A DNA stretch of 64,000 nt from Notospermus geniculatus (Eukaryota > Nemertea > Pilidiophora > Heteronemertea > Lineidae): NCBI GenBank assembly GCA_002633025.1, contig NMRB01001649.1:84237-148236 (forward strand), in the 5' to 3' direction. Below are positions 1 to 11,552 of this stretch, piece after piece. Both the position numbers and the translations under genes were made by a program. Within the stretch, counting starts at the first letter, position 1. Every line of letters starts with the position of its first letter. The notes below the pieces were generated by a model. It did not search any database, was not told the origin of the DNA, and worked only from the letters and a program-made list of their open reading frames with translations.

Positions 1-139
1 TTTTGGTTGATTTCTGTGTCGGATTGTTCCACTGACATGATATGATATTCAGAGATTTAACCCTGTTGCCGACCTTTGTCGATAAAACATCTCCAAAGGA
101 ATTGAACAGGAATTCAAGAGGTATTCTTCACCTTTAACC

Positions 140-423
140 CTTTAAAGCCCCACAGTATTGAATGTTACGATATTTTCAAAAAGTTAGGAGAGTGCACATA
201 GAGGTCCCATAGGCTCGTGAAGGTCCCCAAAATGCCTGTCTGATGCGTACTTCATAGAATCAAGCCCTAGTTTTCAGCACGCATTGGAAAAAACTGCAGG
301 GAGAGCTCTAATGTACCGGTATTCTGACAGAGCGTCGTAGTACATTTTACACTACGCTGACGTCGTGCGAGAATCGCGGCGATGATTTGCGTTTTTCACA
401 TTCAATACAGTGGGGCTTTAAGG
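140..423. mobile_element. MITE-like palindromic element in a NEDD1 intron
   Basis: The ends are inverted copies of each other: about 25 bases at 140-164 match the reverse complement of 399-423 with only two or so mismatches (core word AAAGCCCCAC). There is no coding capacity inside. TTAA occurs at both edges, which would fit a piggyBac-type target, but the exact target duplication is not clear. It lies wholly in the intron before the first visible NEDD1 exon. Confidence 0.6.
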
Positions 424-501
424 AGAGTCCTGGCGTGATCTGTTAACTGCCTGTTACTCTTAGTAATGGAATCTCCCCTTATTTCTCTCCTCTTCCTTCA
501 G

Positions 502-3500
502 GACCATAAAAGCCCCGTCACATATGTCACATTCAACTGGAATGACACGTACATCGCGTCAGGATCTGATAGTGGTGATATCATCATGTATAATGTTGTC
601 ACAGCACAGGGCTCGGCCCCGATGACCACGCCAAACACACAGGTAGGTCTAAGATGTGAGTGAACAACTGAAGATTTATCCTTGTAGAGTAGACTTCACT
701 ATGTCCTTGACACAGACAGTCTACTCTAAGTCTGGGCCCAGCTGCATACCAGTGTAATGGTCAACCTTGGAGTCTCCCCGGAGTTAAAGCTTGAGGTTGT
801 CCTCTTACCCCACCATTGCCATCCCGCCAGTAGTAAAAGACAGTATCTACAAAGGAAAGGTGTGGGTATGCTTGAATGAAGTAATGGCTATATGCCACAC
901 TACAGTGTACTTCTTAGTAAACGTTAGAGCTATCCCGTCGATCAGCTATACTCCTGCTGAACATATAAGTTGAAATACTGCCTTTTACCATCTGACTCTC
1001 AGGGCAGACCTGCCGTGACTTCTCTTGTTTAACTCCAGGCAATCAGACAGCTGCAGTACAGCAACTTCAAGAAGTCTCTCTTAGGATCCGTATCAGATGA
1101 TGGTGCTGTTTCGCTTTGGGATACGAACACACGACGGCTGTTACACTCCTTCACAGACATGCATTGTTCACCGGCGACTGGTCTCGTGTTCTCACCGCTC
1201 AACGAGATCCTCTTGATGAGTGTTGGTTTGGATAAGAGAATCGTCTGCTTTGATGTGGTAGGGAAAACGTAAGTTGGAGATGTCTGGCATATCCTGAGCC
1301 TAGGACTCCTGAAGCGGCGAATCCACTGTCGCGATTTGGGCTTGAGACGGGGTTGCGGTCCCTTGCGATCGCCTTATATGGCAATCGGAAGTCCTTATAA
1401 GGTAACAGCAAGGGAACGCAACCCCGTCTCAAGCCAAAATCGCGACAGTGGATCACCCGCTTGACCGAGAAGGTCGCGGGTTCGATTCCCAGTTGAATCA
1501 TCACTTTGTACTCTCAACTTGTCTGAAAGGATCAACTGATGCACTGAACAGGCTACTCTTAGGGTTCCCTAGAATGGTTCCTGGAGAACCTGGGCTGATA
1601 ATGTAAATATATCTAACTACGTTTCCAAGAACCGCCCCGTATATTTCACTCCTGTGGAATACCTTTCATTTGTAATCAGTAGCCTCTATCTGGATGTTTC
1701 CGTTTCAGCGCCGTCAAGACCATGAACGCTGAATGTGCTCTGACCAGTATTGATATCCACCACGATGGAGCCACTCTTGCCGTCGGATCAAACCGCGGCA
1801 AAGTCTTCATCTACGATCTCCGTCAGAAGGCTCAGCCGATTAGCCAGTTTCAAGCCCACCAATCAGCAGTCTCCTCAATCAAGTTCCAGAACAAAGTCAT
1901 CAAGGTACGGTATTCTTTATTTGTGCTTTACAGTGAGTCTTTTAACATTTGGCATCCACAGAGTGTGTTCAGGCCTTCGGAAATCACTTTCAAACTACCA
2001 AGGTTAAAGTCACCATGGTCTCTGCACTCTGTGGAGCATAGTCCAGAAGCGAAGTGATGGGATGCCTTCCTATTTCGAGATTTTGAAGGACATGTTCATC
2101 AGAGCCCGGGGGACCTGAGCTTGTTACCGTGGGCTAAATTAACCAGATTCTCTTCATATTGTGACAATAAACGATGCGTCCGTCTCTTCAGAATGACAGC
2201 ACATCAAGTTCCAAGACCCACCGTGTTAGTGTCACCAAGAAACCATCAATAGTTGGTTTATCAAATCAAAACTCAAGTAGTAATGACAACAGTCCTCGGA
2301 GTATTATGAATGGTGATATGGACGGGCAGAGTAACACAGGACGGAGTGAGTACTCTTGATTACCGGCGGGCATACTATACAGGGTGTTCCAGGAGAATTG
2401 TGTGAAAATTGGGAATGAAGAGTGGCTGTGGTCATTTTAATGGGCCGCATATTGTTGGGGCTTGGCAGAGGGCATGAAGGTAAAATTTGCAGGCCTGCCT
2501 CTCATTCCAGTTGTTTTTTATTTTCAGGTTTAGCAGACCGAACAAATCTAACTAATCTAGAAGATGTGATATCTCCATATAGAGAAAGTAAGTATGGAAA
2601 GACTTGAGGCCTCCCCCCCTCCCCGGCTCAATTCATGACAGCTGTTATGGTTCCACTAAACGAGGTCCCACTCTTGATGGCAAATCTTATCTGATGTTTC
2701 TTTCTCTTTTTCTCTTTCCAGCCTCCACAAATAAGACAACAGAGAATATTTCATACGGAAAATAACTCATAGATTGAATTGTGTTTCCATCATCGTAAGC
2801 CAAAAGCCCCTACTTCGTTCTCTTCAAGTTTGTGTGAGCCTCAGCTAAGTCAGGTTCAGTCCATGTAAACCTTCAAGCAGCACCCCTTGTGACTTTTAGT
2901 GTTGTGTGGTTGAAGTGACATAACTTGTTGCAACAGCTCCATGAAATGTACTCCAGTTTTGTGTAATTTCACTACTAATCAAGCTGAAAGCATGGAGAGA
3001 GTAATGGCCTACCACTGCCATGGCCAGTTTTTGCCTCGTCGGTGACAGAAAAGTTCTAATAATCGAGGTATACTTGCTACCATTCTGGATTCAAAACTGT
3101 CTCAGCCCCATTTCCTCAAAATACATGTACATGTATCTCTAATTCTCTCTGCAGAGACCCTTGAGCCGCAATACATCACAACAGAATGCAAGTGCACGTA
3201 GTTTACCGCACAGCCCACCGTGCCGTGACGAGCAACCTGGGGGGAGTTCTGATTCCACAGAGTCACCGAGCCCAAAGTTGAAAACAAAACGTTCAGCTTC
3301 TCTTGGAAGCATGAAGAAAGAAATATTTGACAGAGGTAAGTTCTGTCATGATAGGTGGAGATAGCTGGCCGAGGACACCTCTCTTTAATAGTCTGTGCCA
3401 CGAACCATTTTATGTTAGATCAACAAACGGAGAGGCGGATGTAGTAATCATAATCCACATATAGCGGTAATTGGGGATAATCTGGGATTAAGACCGTTAT

Positions 3501-4455
3501 TCCGTGGTCTTTGGGAGGATAAACCTTGGGAGATCATGGTTTCTAGTTTATTCATGCCACTAATCTTACAATTACAAATTGCTCTAATTGAACTGCAAGG
3601 TCACCTGATGCTGATTTCCTATTGGCTGTTGCCTTCATACAGCTGTATGGAGTATCATAGCTCAGGGGTCATTTCTAGTTGAGTCATGATGGCGGGCAGT
3701 AGTAAAGCATTCAGATTTGATTTGTACGCCATGCTCCGCAGAATACATGAGTCACGTCAACAAGCTGATCCTTTTTCATCCGCAGTCATAGAACGAGTGA
3801 AAAATCCACCAATGGCGCTTCCGGTACGGAAGGTGTCAGAAGATAGTCGGCCGTCATCTTCAAGGAGTACGTCAAGAGGTGCACAGCTACCGACGCCGCC
3901 GACATACCCAATCGAAGAACAAGGTGATGAAGCGGCCAATGGGGATGTCGTCGGGGAAGCATCTGCTGTCCCGATGTCACCGAATAACAACACGTTTCAC
4001 GTGGAATTCATCAAGAGTATGATCCAGGATGCTCTGGAGGATTTTCAGGATCAAGTACGACGTGACGTCTTTAATCTTCAGGTGGAGATGTTACGTCAGT
4101 TCCAGATTCAACAGGTAGGTGGCGTTGCTGTGTGGCTATTGATACTCAGGTGACAGTTGGCGAGTTGAGCGGAAAATTTTTCAAGAGAGATTGCTTGGTG
4201 TTGAAATCCGGACAACATTTCTTCAATTGTTTGTCAAACTAGTGAGGTCCCGTGCCAAACAAAAGCATCATGTCCCATGTCAAACAGCAGGTGATGAATA
4301 TCATCTGCACACTGGTGTTGAACAGATTACATGATTTCTGTATATTTCAGGGGTACATGATGGCCGTGATGCAGCAGAACTCAGTAAACCCAGATTTGTT
4401 AGCCGAGGTGGAGAGATTAAGAGAAGAAGTGAAACGACTGAAGAAAAACTTTTGA
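502..4455 (+). CDS. NEDD1: NEDD1-like gamma-tubulin recruiting WD40 protein (3' part of gene)
   Basis: NEDD1 targets the gamma-tubulin ring complex to centrosomes and spindles. Visible exons are 502-642, 1039-1268, 1709-1904, 2192-2345, 2528-2587, 3155-3335, 3786-4114 and 4351-4455 (TGA stop). The first three encode WD40 blades (SVSDDGAVSLWD, GLDKRIVCFD, GATLAVGSNRGKVFIYDLR). The middle is Ser/Asn-rich. The end is the conserved C-terminal helix (FIKSMIQDALEDF, then LLAEVERLREEVKRL), the region known in the family to bind gamma-tubulin. About 115 N-terminal residues expected from vertebrate NEDD1 lie left of the window. Exons 502 to 2587 join in phase, as do 3155 to 4455, but the join between 2587 (phase 1) and 3155 (needs phase 0) does not close, so one internal exon is unresolved or the assembly has an indel. 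Family assignment is firm; the middle of the model is not. Confidence 0.88.
1321..1453. mobile_element. Fold-back element with ~44 bp inverted arms
   Basis: Bases 1321-1364 and 1410-1453 are near-perfect inverted copies (core word CTTGAGACGGGGTTGCG) around a loop of about 45 bases that itself holds a short CCTTATA/TATAAGG palindrome. It has no coding capacity. Its right arm runs straight into the tRNA-like head of a SINE, so it appears to have inserted into that SINE. Confidence 0.7.
1454..1600 (+). mobile_element. tRNA-derived SINE, body copy 1
   Basis: A polymerase III B-box (GGTTCGATTCC near 1477) is followed by a body containing TACTCTCAACTTGTCTGAAA and then GCACTGAA and CTGGAGAACCTGG. 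The same order of words occurs in the opposite orientation at 8690-8855, which shows a dispersed family and not a tRNA gene. The A-box half is displaced by the adjoining fold-back element. It is intronic in NEDD1. Confidence 0.6.
2722..2765 (+). other. Possible alternative terminal exon of NEDD1
   Basis: A strong acceptor (pyrimidine tract ending TTTCCAG) precedes 2722. Joined in phase to the exon ending at 2587, it encodes about 14 residues and then TAA at 2763-2765. All three frames across it contain a stop, so it cannot be an internal coding exon. It would give a short NEDD1 lacking the gamma-tubulin-binding C-terminus, or it is a cryptic site. Transcript data are needed to tell. Confidence 0.35.
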
Positions 4456-7197
4456 TCGGCCTTCAGGCCAACCAGGGAGATTGTTACGGTTCTAACTCAA
4501 TGCTCGGTGCTGGATCACTGAGTCGTGCACATGCTCAGTGATGATATAATGAGATTGCCGATTCTGATGGTTCTGATTATTCAGGCAGGGGGCGGGCGTT
4601 CACTGGTCTGTGACGTATTCCGACTTTTCAAATCAAGACACCAAATCATACCATCGGACCGTGGGGCATGGTTGCCTTTTGATGAAGCTCCATGGTTCCT
4701 TGTCTACACTTACAACTTTATTTTGCTCAGGGAGGACTCGGAGCATTCCTGGCATGATGTACTGATTTAGGGTTGAGGGATCAACTGATCTTTGTGTTGC
4801 AGCTTACATCAAATGCTTCTTATGGGAAGACCTGACAGCTGCTATGCTGGGTCCCAGGCTTGGCTTGGGTTGTGCTTGTTGCTGTACATAGAGACTTAAT
4901 TCCTGTATATAGGAGTCTGACCTCCTATATATGGGCAAAGGGGCTATATGCATTGATTAATCTTCTTTGGGGAAAGGTTACTTGCTATTGGCTGAGGGCT
5001 AATGGCATATCAGGCAAATGTGTTGTGGTATTGGAGCCGATCCCAGTGGCTGACAGTTTGATTCACTTCCTAAACAATGCTCAGCATGGACTCCCCTAAC
5101 CACATTTATGTTTATCCCTGTCTGCTGGTTGTGGAAATGAGTGGTTTGTATATTATCCTGTTAGAAAGAGGCAGCATACTACAATCGTGAGAAGCAAAGT
5201 CTACTTTTGAGAGGAGATGATTTGAGAAATTGAGAATGTGCTATTCCCAGATGGAAGTCCCCATGTTCTGTGTTGATTTCAGCTTTGTAGAATCAGCAGA
5301 TAATATGGACCGTTACATCCTGTTAGTTTCCCTGACTTCATGACAGAATAATCACCCACCATAGCAGTAGTTAATATCACAACTTTACAGTCACCAAGTT
5401 ACTGAGTGATATACAGGTAATGCGTTTGTAGATGGACATAACAATCCCACCTAATTCCATAATACACAGATGAAGTTTCTTGACCTGCTGGCCGGGTTGA
5501 CCTTGTAACATGCTGACCCCCTCATCAATTCTGTTGAGGTATCACATTGAAGTCCGTTTGACTTACTATTTGTATTGTGTACCTGATCATTTAGTATGAA
5601 AATTTGGTGAAATTATCTTTCATGTATTGAAACCTGTTTTGCAGTTAGGCTTCCTGTACTTGTCTCTGTACATTGCGTAGTTCAAGCACCCATGGTAAAT
5701 GGTATATATTTCATAGTGCTTCTAGTGCACTGGGAGGTCACATGTCATCAACTTGTCTCTGAATGCAGTATCCTAGATGAAGTGTCTGCTTGAGGCTAGT
5801 TCAGTTTCAAGAAGAGATGGGATACTGCTCTTATAGACCATTCATATTGGACCACATCATCTGGTCATCTAGTCACAAAAGCATTTATGTAAAGAACCAT
5901 CTAAGAATACATGTTAAACTGTAGAATCAAAGCCAGTACAGTGTTCTATGTGCCTTGTGGTAGAGTTGTGTGGGAATGTGTGGTCCTGTTGCTATGTTTG
6001 ATATCGTTCAGTACTGGTAGTTCTGTACAGAGTTGAAATGAAATGAGTAATAGTATTTCTAACAGAGATGTAGGGGATACAACATCTTCCATGATATCAA
6101 GTGTAGGCCTACTTATCGTTAACTTAGGTTTCAAACATCATAAGTGGCTATAATAAGCATGCAGTATTTATGTATTGAGAACAACTCAACTGTAGTTCGT
6201 TGTCTTTTCTGACTTTAATAAGTCAGTAATGTGGGATTGTGTACATTTACGTCATTTTGTATAATCAACAAGAGTGTTGGACCATGCATGAAATCGGGGC
6301 CTACTGTACATGTACATCCTGCATGCGTAATGCACAGGGCCTCGTAAAGTTATGCATGCTCCAGAGATGGGTGGACATAATGGGTGAAACTTGTTTCTGT
6401 TTGGAGATTGTTTTAGTACTGTTTGCAGTGACTGATGTGTTACAAATATGTTCACAGAGAGCCNGCAGTGACTGATGTATTACAAATATGTTCACAGAGA
6501 GCCAGTCGAGTGCTCACTCCTCTGGGGGGGGGGGGGTATTCTTTTCATTGTAATTATTCATTTGGTTTTCATCGTTTGTATATACAGTGCATAGATCCCA
6601 AGGAAACAACAGTATTTCTCTCTGAATCTTCCAAAGCTGATGAGTATGTTGACACTTGTTGTCTGAAGTTAGGGTGAGGGAGGATGCTTTGATAATGGAT
6701 CAATGTTGGGTTTTCTTGTGTTAAAACAAGTGCTAGGCCTAGTGACATGATATTTGTTCTGAGACTTCAGCCCTAAAAGTGTTGATAACCTCATCAAGTT
6801 TTGGATCATTAAGCATTTATAATCATTGTGTACAGATCTGATGTATTTTTCTGTAAATAGACGTATTAACTGTTTCCACGGAGACCAACTTGTTTGATAT
6901 TTACATCATGAACTTGGAAACAATATCGTATATTTTTTGCTTTCAACTATTAAACTGTTGGAAGGTGGTTAAAAATCTGTTCCTTGACTTCACTCTAATT
7001 GGTGATCACAAATGAAGGTGGCTCTGTGTTGGCAGAGATTACATTCTGGAAGATGAAATACTCTGTAGTGACCTTTGCATCAGCATCAGATTGCTGGCTT
7101 CAGGCCTATTCTGCCTCCATAATGACTAGAGAGCTCGTGGACTGACTGGTTCCTATCGTTCCAAGTGCTTTGGCCAATGAGATCAAAGATCAAAAGG
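4456..7197 (+). other. NEDD1 3' UTR and NEDD1/EOGT convergent intergenic region
   Basis: No coding exon is supported here. The two genes converge: NEDD1 stops at 4455 on the plus strand and EOGT stops at 7198 on the minus strand, so this 2.7 kb must hold both 3' UTRs. I saw no clean AATAAA on the plus strand. There is a poly-G run near 6523 and a duplicated contig end around the N at 6464. Confidence 0.5.
6425..6503. repeat. 39-bp direct repeat flanking a single N (assembly join)
   Basis: The 39 bases 6425-6463 are repeated at 6465-6503 with one G/A difference, separated only by the N at 6464. This is what two overlapping contig ends look like when placed side by side without merging; it is probably not a biological tandem repeat. 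Confidence 0.8.
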
Positions 7198-10100
7198 TCA
7201 AAGTTCATCCTTTGATTTTATGGAAGACCGGCACTTGTCCATCCTAGCTTGAATGAAATCTGGATGGTCTTTGACATGATTAGCTGCTATCTTGACTATC
7301 CGTAAGAACTCCTCCACATCAAATGCATAATTCATGAACTTTGGATCATCACCAAAGTCTGGGTGATGTCCCTTGTCATGTGGGGTCACTTTGTCCCTTT
7401 TCTGCCAAGTTACGTAGTTTATCCCTCGTAATCTGGCCAGGTCTGCATAGCAGTTGGCGTCTTCACAGTTATATCTAGAAACAGGAAGGCAAAAATGAAA
7501 CCTTGACATTCAGAAGATGGCCGTGTCATTCCACTACTGTGTTAGACAAAATGAGGGAGGTCAGGTGTTCCAATTTTAAGACAGCTCATCAACATCTGGG
7601 TGACACTGATGTCAGTAGGCTGTGGGCATTTTGGCAGGGTTCACAACAGAGATTGTGCATACTCACAGTTCTACAACCGTCCCCCAGTCTGGTTGGAAGA
7701 GTAGATGAGTTAAGCCTGCTCCGTGGAGGCCAATCAGCACGTCACTGTTCATTGAAGTCTGAAATGTGGACTGGGAAATGACTGGGCTGCTCATCTGGAG
7801 TGATTCTGAAAGTGACGTTAGCTTACCGGTATAGCATTTGATCATTGAACCTTATCAAGCAGTCTGTGACATGTTCTGCATGTGTAGGTGGATTGCCCCT
7901 GTTCCCCGGTCTGAGTAAAGTTTACATGGAGTTATGTTTCTTGTGGGCCAGGCTCTCACAATTTAGGGTAAAGTCTGGCAACATCTATCTTTGACCTAAT
8001 GGAATGCGGAAGCTAGAAATTGATCTTTGGATTTTCCACGGACCTTTAATCACACGCGGCTATTGAATGACCGGTGGACAACGCGAACAATCGGGGAACG
8101 ACCACAAGTGATCGACAGGCATGATTATAAACCGCAAAGCTCTGTCACATTACATGACTTCCGCATTCCATTAGGTCGAAGATAGATGTTGCCAGACTTT
8201 AATACTACTACTAGTATGCGATGTTCCATACCAACCTTTAACTGCTCAGTGAATGGCATGTTGCTGTCATATACCACAACTTTCACCTCATACTCCTCAA
8301 CCAGCCTCAAAGCATGAACCAACTCGGCCTGGTTAATGATCTGTCTGTAGGCTGTGTTCCGATCCAACAGAGTCACACGTACTCTGTTCTTCTGAAAAGA
8401 AACCAAGAGGTTGACAGGTCTACCAGGCTTGATGAAGCCAACACGAAAACTCAGACTGCACAAAAATACCCACCATGGTACCATCCTGTTTGAGATCAAG
8501 CCTGTGTAAGATATGTTGTGAGAAGGCCTTGAACAGACCACTGCCCCGACACCCTGGAATCTAAGAGACATGGTAGATTAATGTTAGCAAAAATAGATAA
8601 GCGAGGTTATCTATTTTTGATGTTAGTCTCTGGTTTGTTCCTTTTCATCATTGCAGTAAAGTGTCAAAGGCACTTCACATTAATGCCAGTCTCCAGAAAC
8701 CTTTCTGGAGAACTCAACGAGCAGCTCCTTCAGTGCTTCAGCTGATCTTTTCAGACTAGTTGAGAGTACACAGTGGCGACATTACCAGGAATCCAACCTG
8801 AGGTCTCTCCGTCAAGAGTATGACACTCTTACCACTGCGTGCCGCACGATTGAACTATATGACACTTATCAGAATTGGCTGATGAACAGGCTGTCAGCTC
8901 CACCACTGAACTTACCAGTGGCATGTTACAGAACATCCCCGACCTCATCCTGGGGAGGAGAGAGAACACAGCCTCTTTTATACACAACTGAAAGAGGAAA
9001 TAGGGGACATGACTTCAACATTAGGCGTCTACTGTACCATCTGGACAAGGCCTATACCTCACACCCTGTTCTTTGGTAGACCAACCACTGCTGAACTTGG
9101 TGCCTTTCATAAGATATTTCTCCAAATAGGTATGTTTTATCGAAAATGTTTGAGGAATGGAACATAATCCCAAGATTTCCATTCCAAATACTTGCATACC
9201 TTTTTGCCCTCATATCTTTTCAATGGAATAATTTGATTGCTAGTGAAGGCTTTCCACATGTCTGAGAAAAGGTCGATGTATTTGAATGGACTCTGAAACA
9301 AAACAAAACAAAACACAACTTAATCCAAAAGTCATTCTCCATTCAACACAAGTACATGTGTCAATGAAATGTAACAACATTCCTACTGGACATGTTTCTT
9401 TTGTTTAGGTGGTAAAGCATTGGACTATGAAGCGGGTGGTCCGTGGTTCAAATCCCAATGTGTCTTTCTTTACACATGGATGACTGATTACAAGAAGTTT
9501 TATGAAGGAAAGCCTTCGGTGGAGTGTGTAGCTCTGGTAGAATTGTGGCAGAGCTTTGCCATTTCAAAGGCATGACACTTGAAATTTCATGAACGGATGC
9601 AAACTTACAGTGTCCCACACGATTATATTGATGTCCTTCTGAAATATTCCCATCACATGCTGTGTGGCATAAAGGTTGAGAAAGTCACACATGTGATGAT
9701 ACATATTCACCCCGACGTCTAACTTCATGAAGAAGGTTGGCTTTTCAAGGACGACATCACATACACCAGACACCAGGGGTCTCGTATCAAGGGAGGAAAA
9801 GGACTTAAGCTCAGCGAACCAGGACTGTAAGGGACTTTTATGCTGCCCTTCCTCCTTTAACTTAGCTTTGTCTAATTTACAAAATCCACCGAGGTCAACT
9901 TCGTGGAAGAGATTCTCCCTGAATCTGAAAGAAAGGATGACATGAACAAAGCAATACCTCTTTCATAGGAGAAGATGCCAACTATAGGCTTCTCAAGGAA
10001 AGAGCATGCTAGAGTGTAGAATCTCTTATTCTAAGAAGGATGTCTCTGCACTGTCTCTGTCTCTATCTCTGCACTGTCACTGTCTCTGTCTCTGCACTGT

Positions 10101-11552
10101 CTCTATCTGCACAGTCTGTCTCTGCACTGTCTATCCCTGCTCTGTCTCTGCACTGTCTATCTCTGCTCTGTCTCTGCACTGTATCTGTCTCTGCACTGTC
10201 TCTGTGAATGGTAGGCCAACCACCTGAAACATCCTTCACCATTTTCCCTAGAATACCCACAAGGATGAAATTACCTTGATTTACTCCTGTCTATATGAAG
10301 TCTCCTGAGATCAAAATATATGTTTGTAGCCCAACAGGTTCTCATGTACTTGGCACAAACCAATGACGAATCACCCTGGAAACAGTAAAGTTAGCTGTGG
10401 AGACACTCCTGACTCTTCCTAATTTTAGTCATTAGGCTATCATTCAGTTGCTTGTCCCATGATCAGCAAGCACGAGGTCCAAGCTAGATTCCTGCTGTCA
10501 GCGTAATGCTCTAGATAAGGCTCACCCCACCCAAGTTTGAGTTGAAAACAGACAGAATAAAATTGAAGGTTTCTACAGGTACCGGTATGCTGTGCACAGC
10601 AGCTATGTTTATACATGTATCTCTAAGCAGTCAAACAGGTACAAGGCTATGGGAAATCTTATTTGCCATGTCAATGGATTTGAGAATTGCGAAGTCCCTC
10701 ACATCATGTTGGGGTTGACACAACGGTGTCATCTCCTGTAGTCTATCTGCAATATAACTGAAGTCAGCTTGGTGGTCGAAGACGCGTTGTTGCTGTTCCT
10801 TGGTAGCTGCCCTGAAAAGTATGGAACGATTATACATCAGCCAGCCTGAGTCCGTGGACTGGCTCTGGTGAAATTGGGCTGTCACTGTTTTCAGGGCTGT
10901 TCACGAATCATTTAGGCCTGACTTCTACGACCTAGCATGATGGAAACAGACGCTACCTCAACGACCATTTCACAATACAATGGTTTCATTCTACACCAAA
11001 CCTTACCATCTGTGATGACACGCCTCAGGACAACTCGGATACCAAAGACGACTGTTCTTGGTACATCCAGGTTCATAGCCCCAGCAGATGTGATTGTCAA
11101 CTTCCTGAAATGTTGAATACATTGTACAATCAGATGCAAAAGGAAACACACAACCTCCTGACTCCTCTAAAATCTTAACTTGAAGGTGGTAGGCCCGACA
11201 TATACTCGCAGCTGCTTCATGCTACCAAAACCAAAGTTCATTACTGGCATGAGTTATGCTTCAGGATCAGATCTGTGACCCTGCTCACAGCAAACCTGAC
11301 TGACCCCCTCCCTCTGCCACAGATATGGCAAAACAGCAATACCTGTGAAGTGCAGTTCTTGACTTCTGGACAAGACTGTAGGTGTTTCTGCTGTGTAAGG
11401 ATCCTGAGATGATGGGGAGGTAGATGCAGATGATTCTCCGCAGACGACAGGTTGGACGACAAAATCAGTAGAAGAGACACCAACACTTCAAGCTGGAAGA
11501 AGATGGTGACATTGTTGATCTCACTGTTGATATAAAAGGGAAGGTTAGACAT
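7198..11552 (-). CDS. EOGT: EGF domain-specific O-linked GlcNAc transferase (EOGT)
   Basis: EOGT transfers GlcNAc from UDP-GlcNAc to Ser/Thr of folded EGF repeats in the ER lumen (Notch, extracellular matrix proteins). Eleven minus-strand exons join in phase: 11552-11343, 11104-11007, 10811-10703, 10375-10275, 9924-9609, 9292-9200, 8987-8916, 8560-8474, 8391-8236, 7758-7667, 7474-7198. They total about 536 residues; the human protein is about 527. The N-terminus carries a hydrophobic signal segment. Family landmarks are [36 protein letters not shown], the nucleotide-sugar-binding region [12 protein letters not shown] and [17 protein letters not shown]. The last residues are KDEL, an ER-retrieval signal matching the known location. 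The start Met is the only in-frame choice before the signal segment, but an upstream exon cannot be excluded. The gene looks complete and intact. Confidence 0.95.
8690..8855 (-). mobile_element. tRNA-derived SINE, body copy 2
   Basis: Read on the minus strand, a tRNA-like head (GCAGTGGTAAGAGTGTCATAC, B-box-like GGTTGGATTCC) is followed by TACTCTCAACTAGTCTGAAA, GCACTGAA and TTTCTGGAGACTGG, the same order as the copy at 1454-1600. It lies in an EOGT intron. Confidence 0.6.
9405..9465 (+). mobile_element. tRNA-like SINE head
   Basis: TAGGTGGTAAAGCATTGGAC resembles a tRNA D-arm/A-box and GTGGTTCAAATCCC is a B-box, spaced as in a tRNA. No proper acceptor stem closes the structure, so it is a tRNA-derived SINE head or tRNA relic, not a functional tRNA. 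It is intronic in EOGT. Confidence 0.45.
10033..10205. repeat. Microsatellite of CTGTCTCTGCA-type units
   Basis: This is a dense, imperfect tandem array of CTGTCTCTGCACTGTCTCT words in an EOGT intron. The long open frames across it on both strands come from the low-complexity repeat and are not genes. Confidence 0.85.

Noticed and set aside
8125-8571. Single 148-codon minus-strand frame across 8236-8560
   Set aside because: It fuses two true EOGT exons through the intron; the upstream half is out of the real frame (real product [14 protein letters not shown]).
9405-9465. Possible tRNA gene
   Set aside because: A- and B-box-like words are present, but the acceptor and anticodon stems do not pair. 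Called a SINE head instead.
10006-10260. Open frames on both strands rich in Leu/Ser/Cys or Asp/Arg
   Set aside because: They are translations of a simple CTGTCTCTGCA microsatellite.
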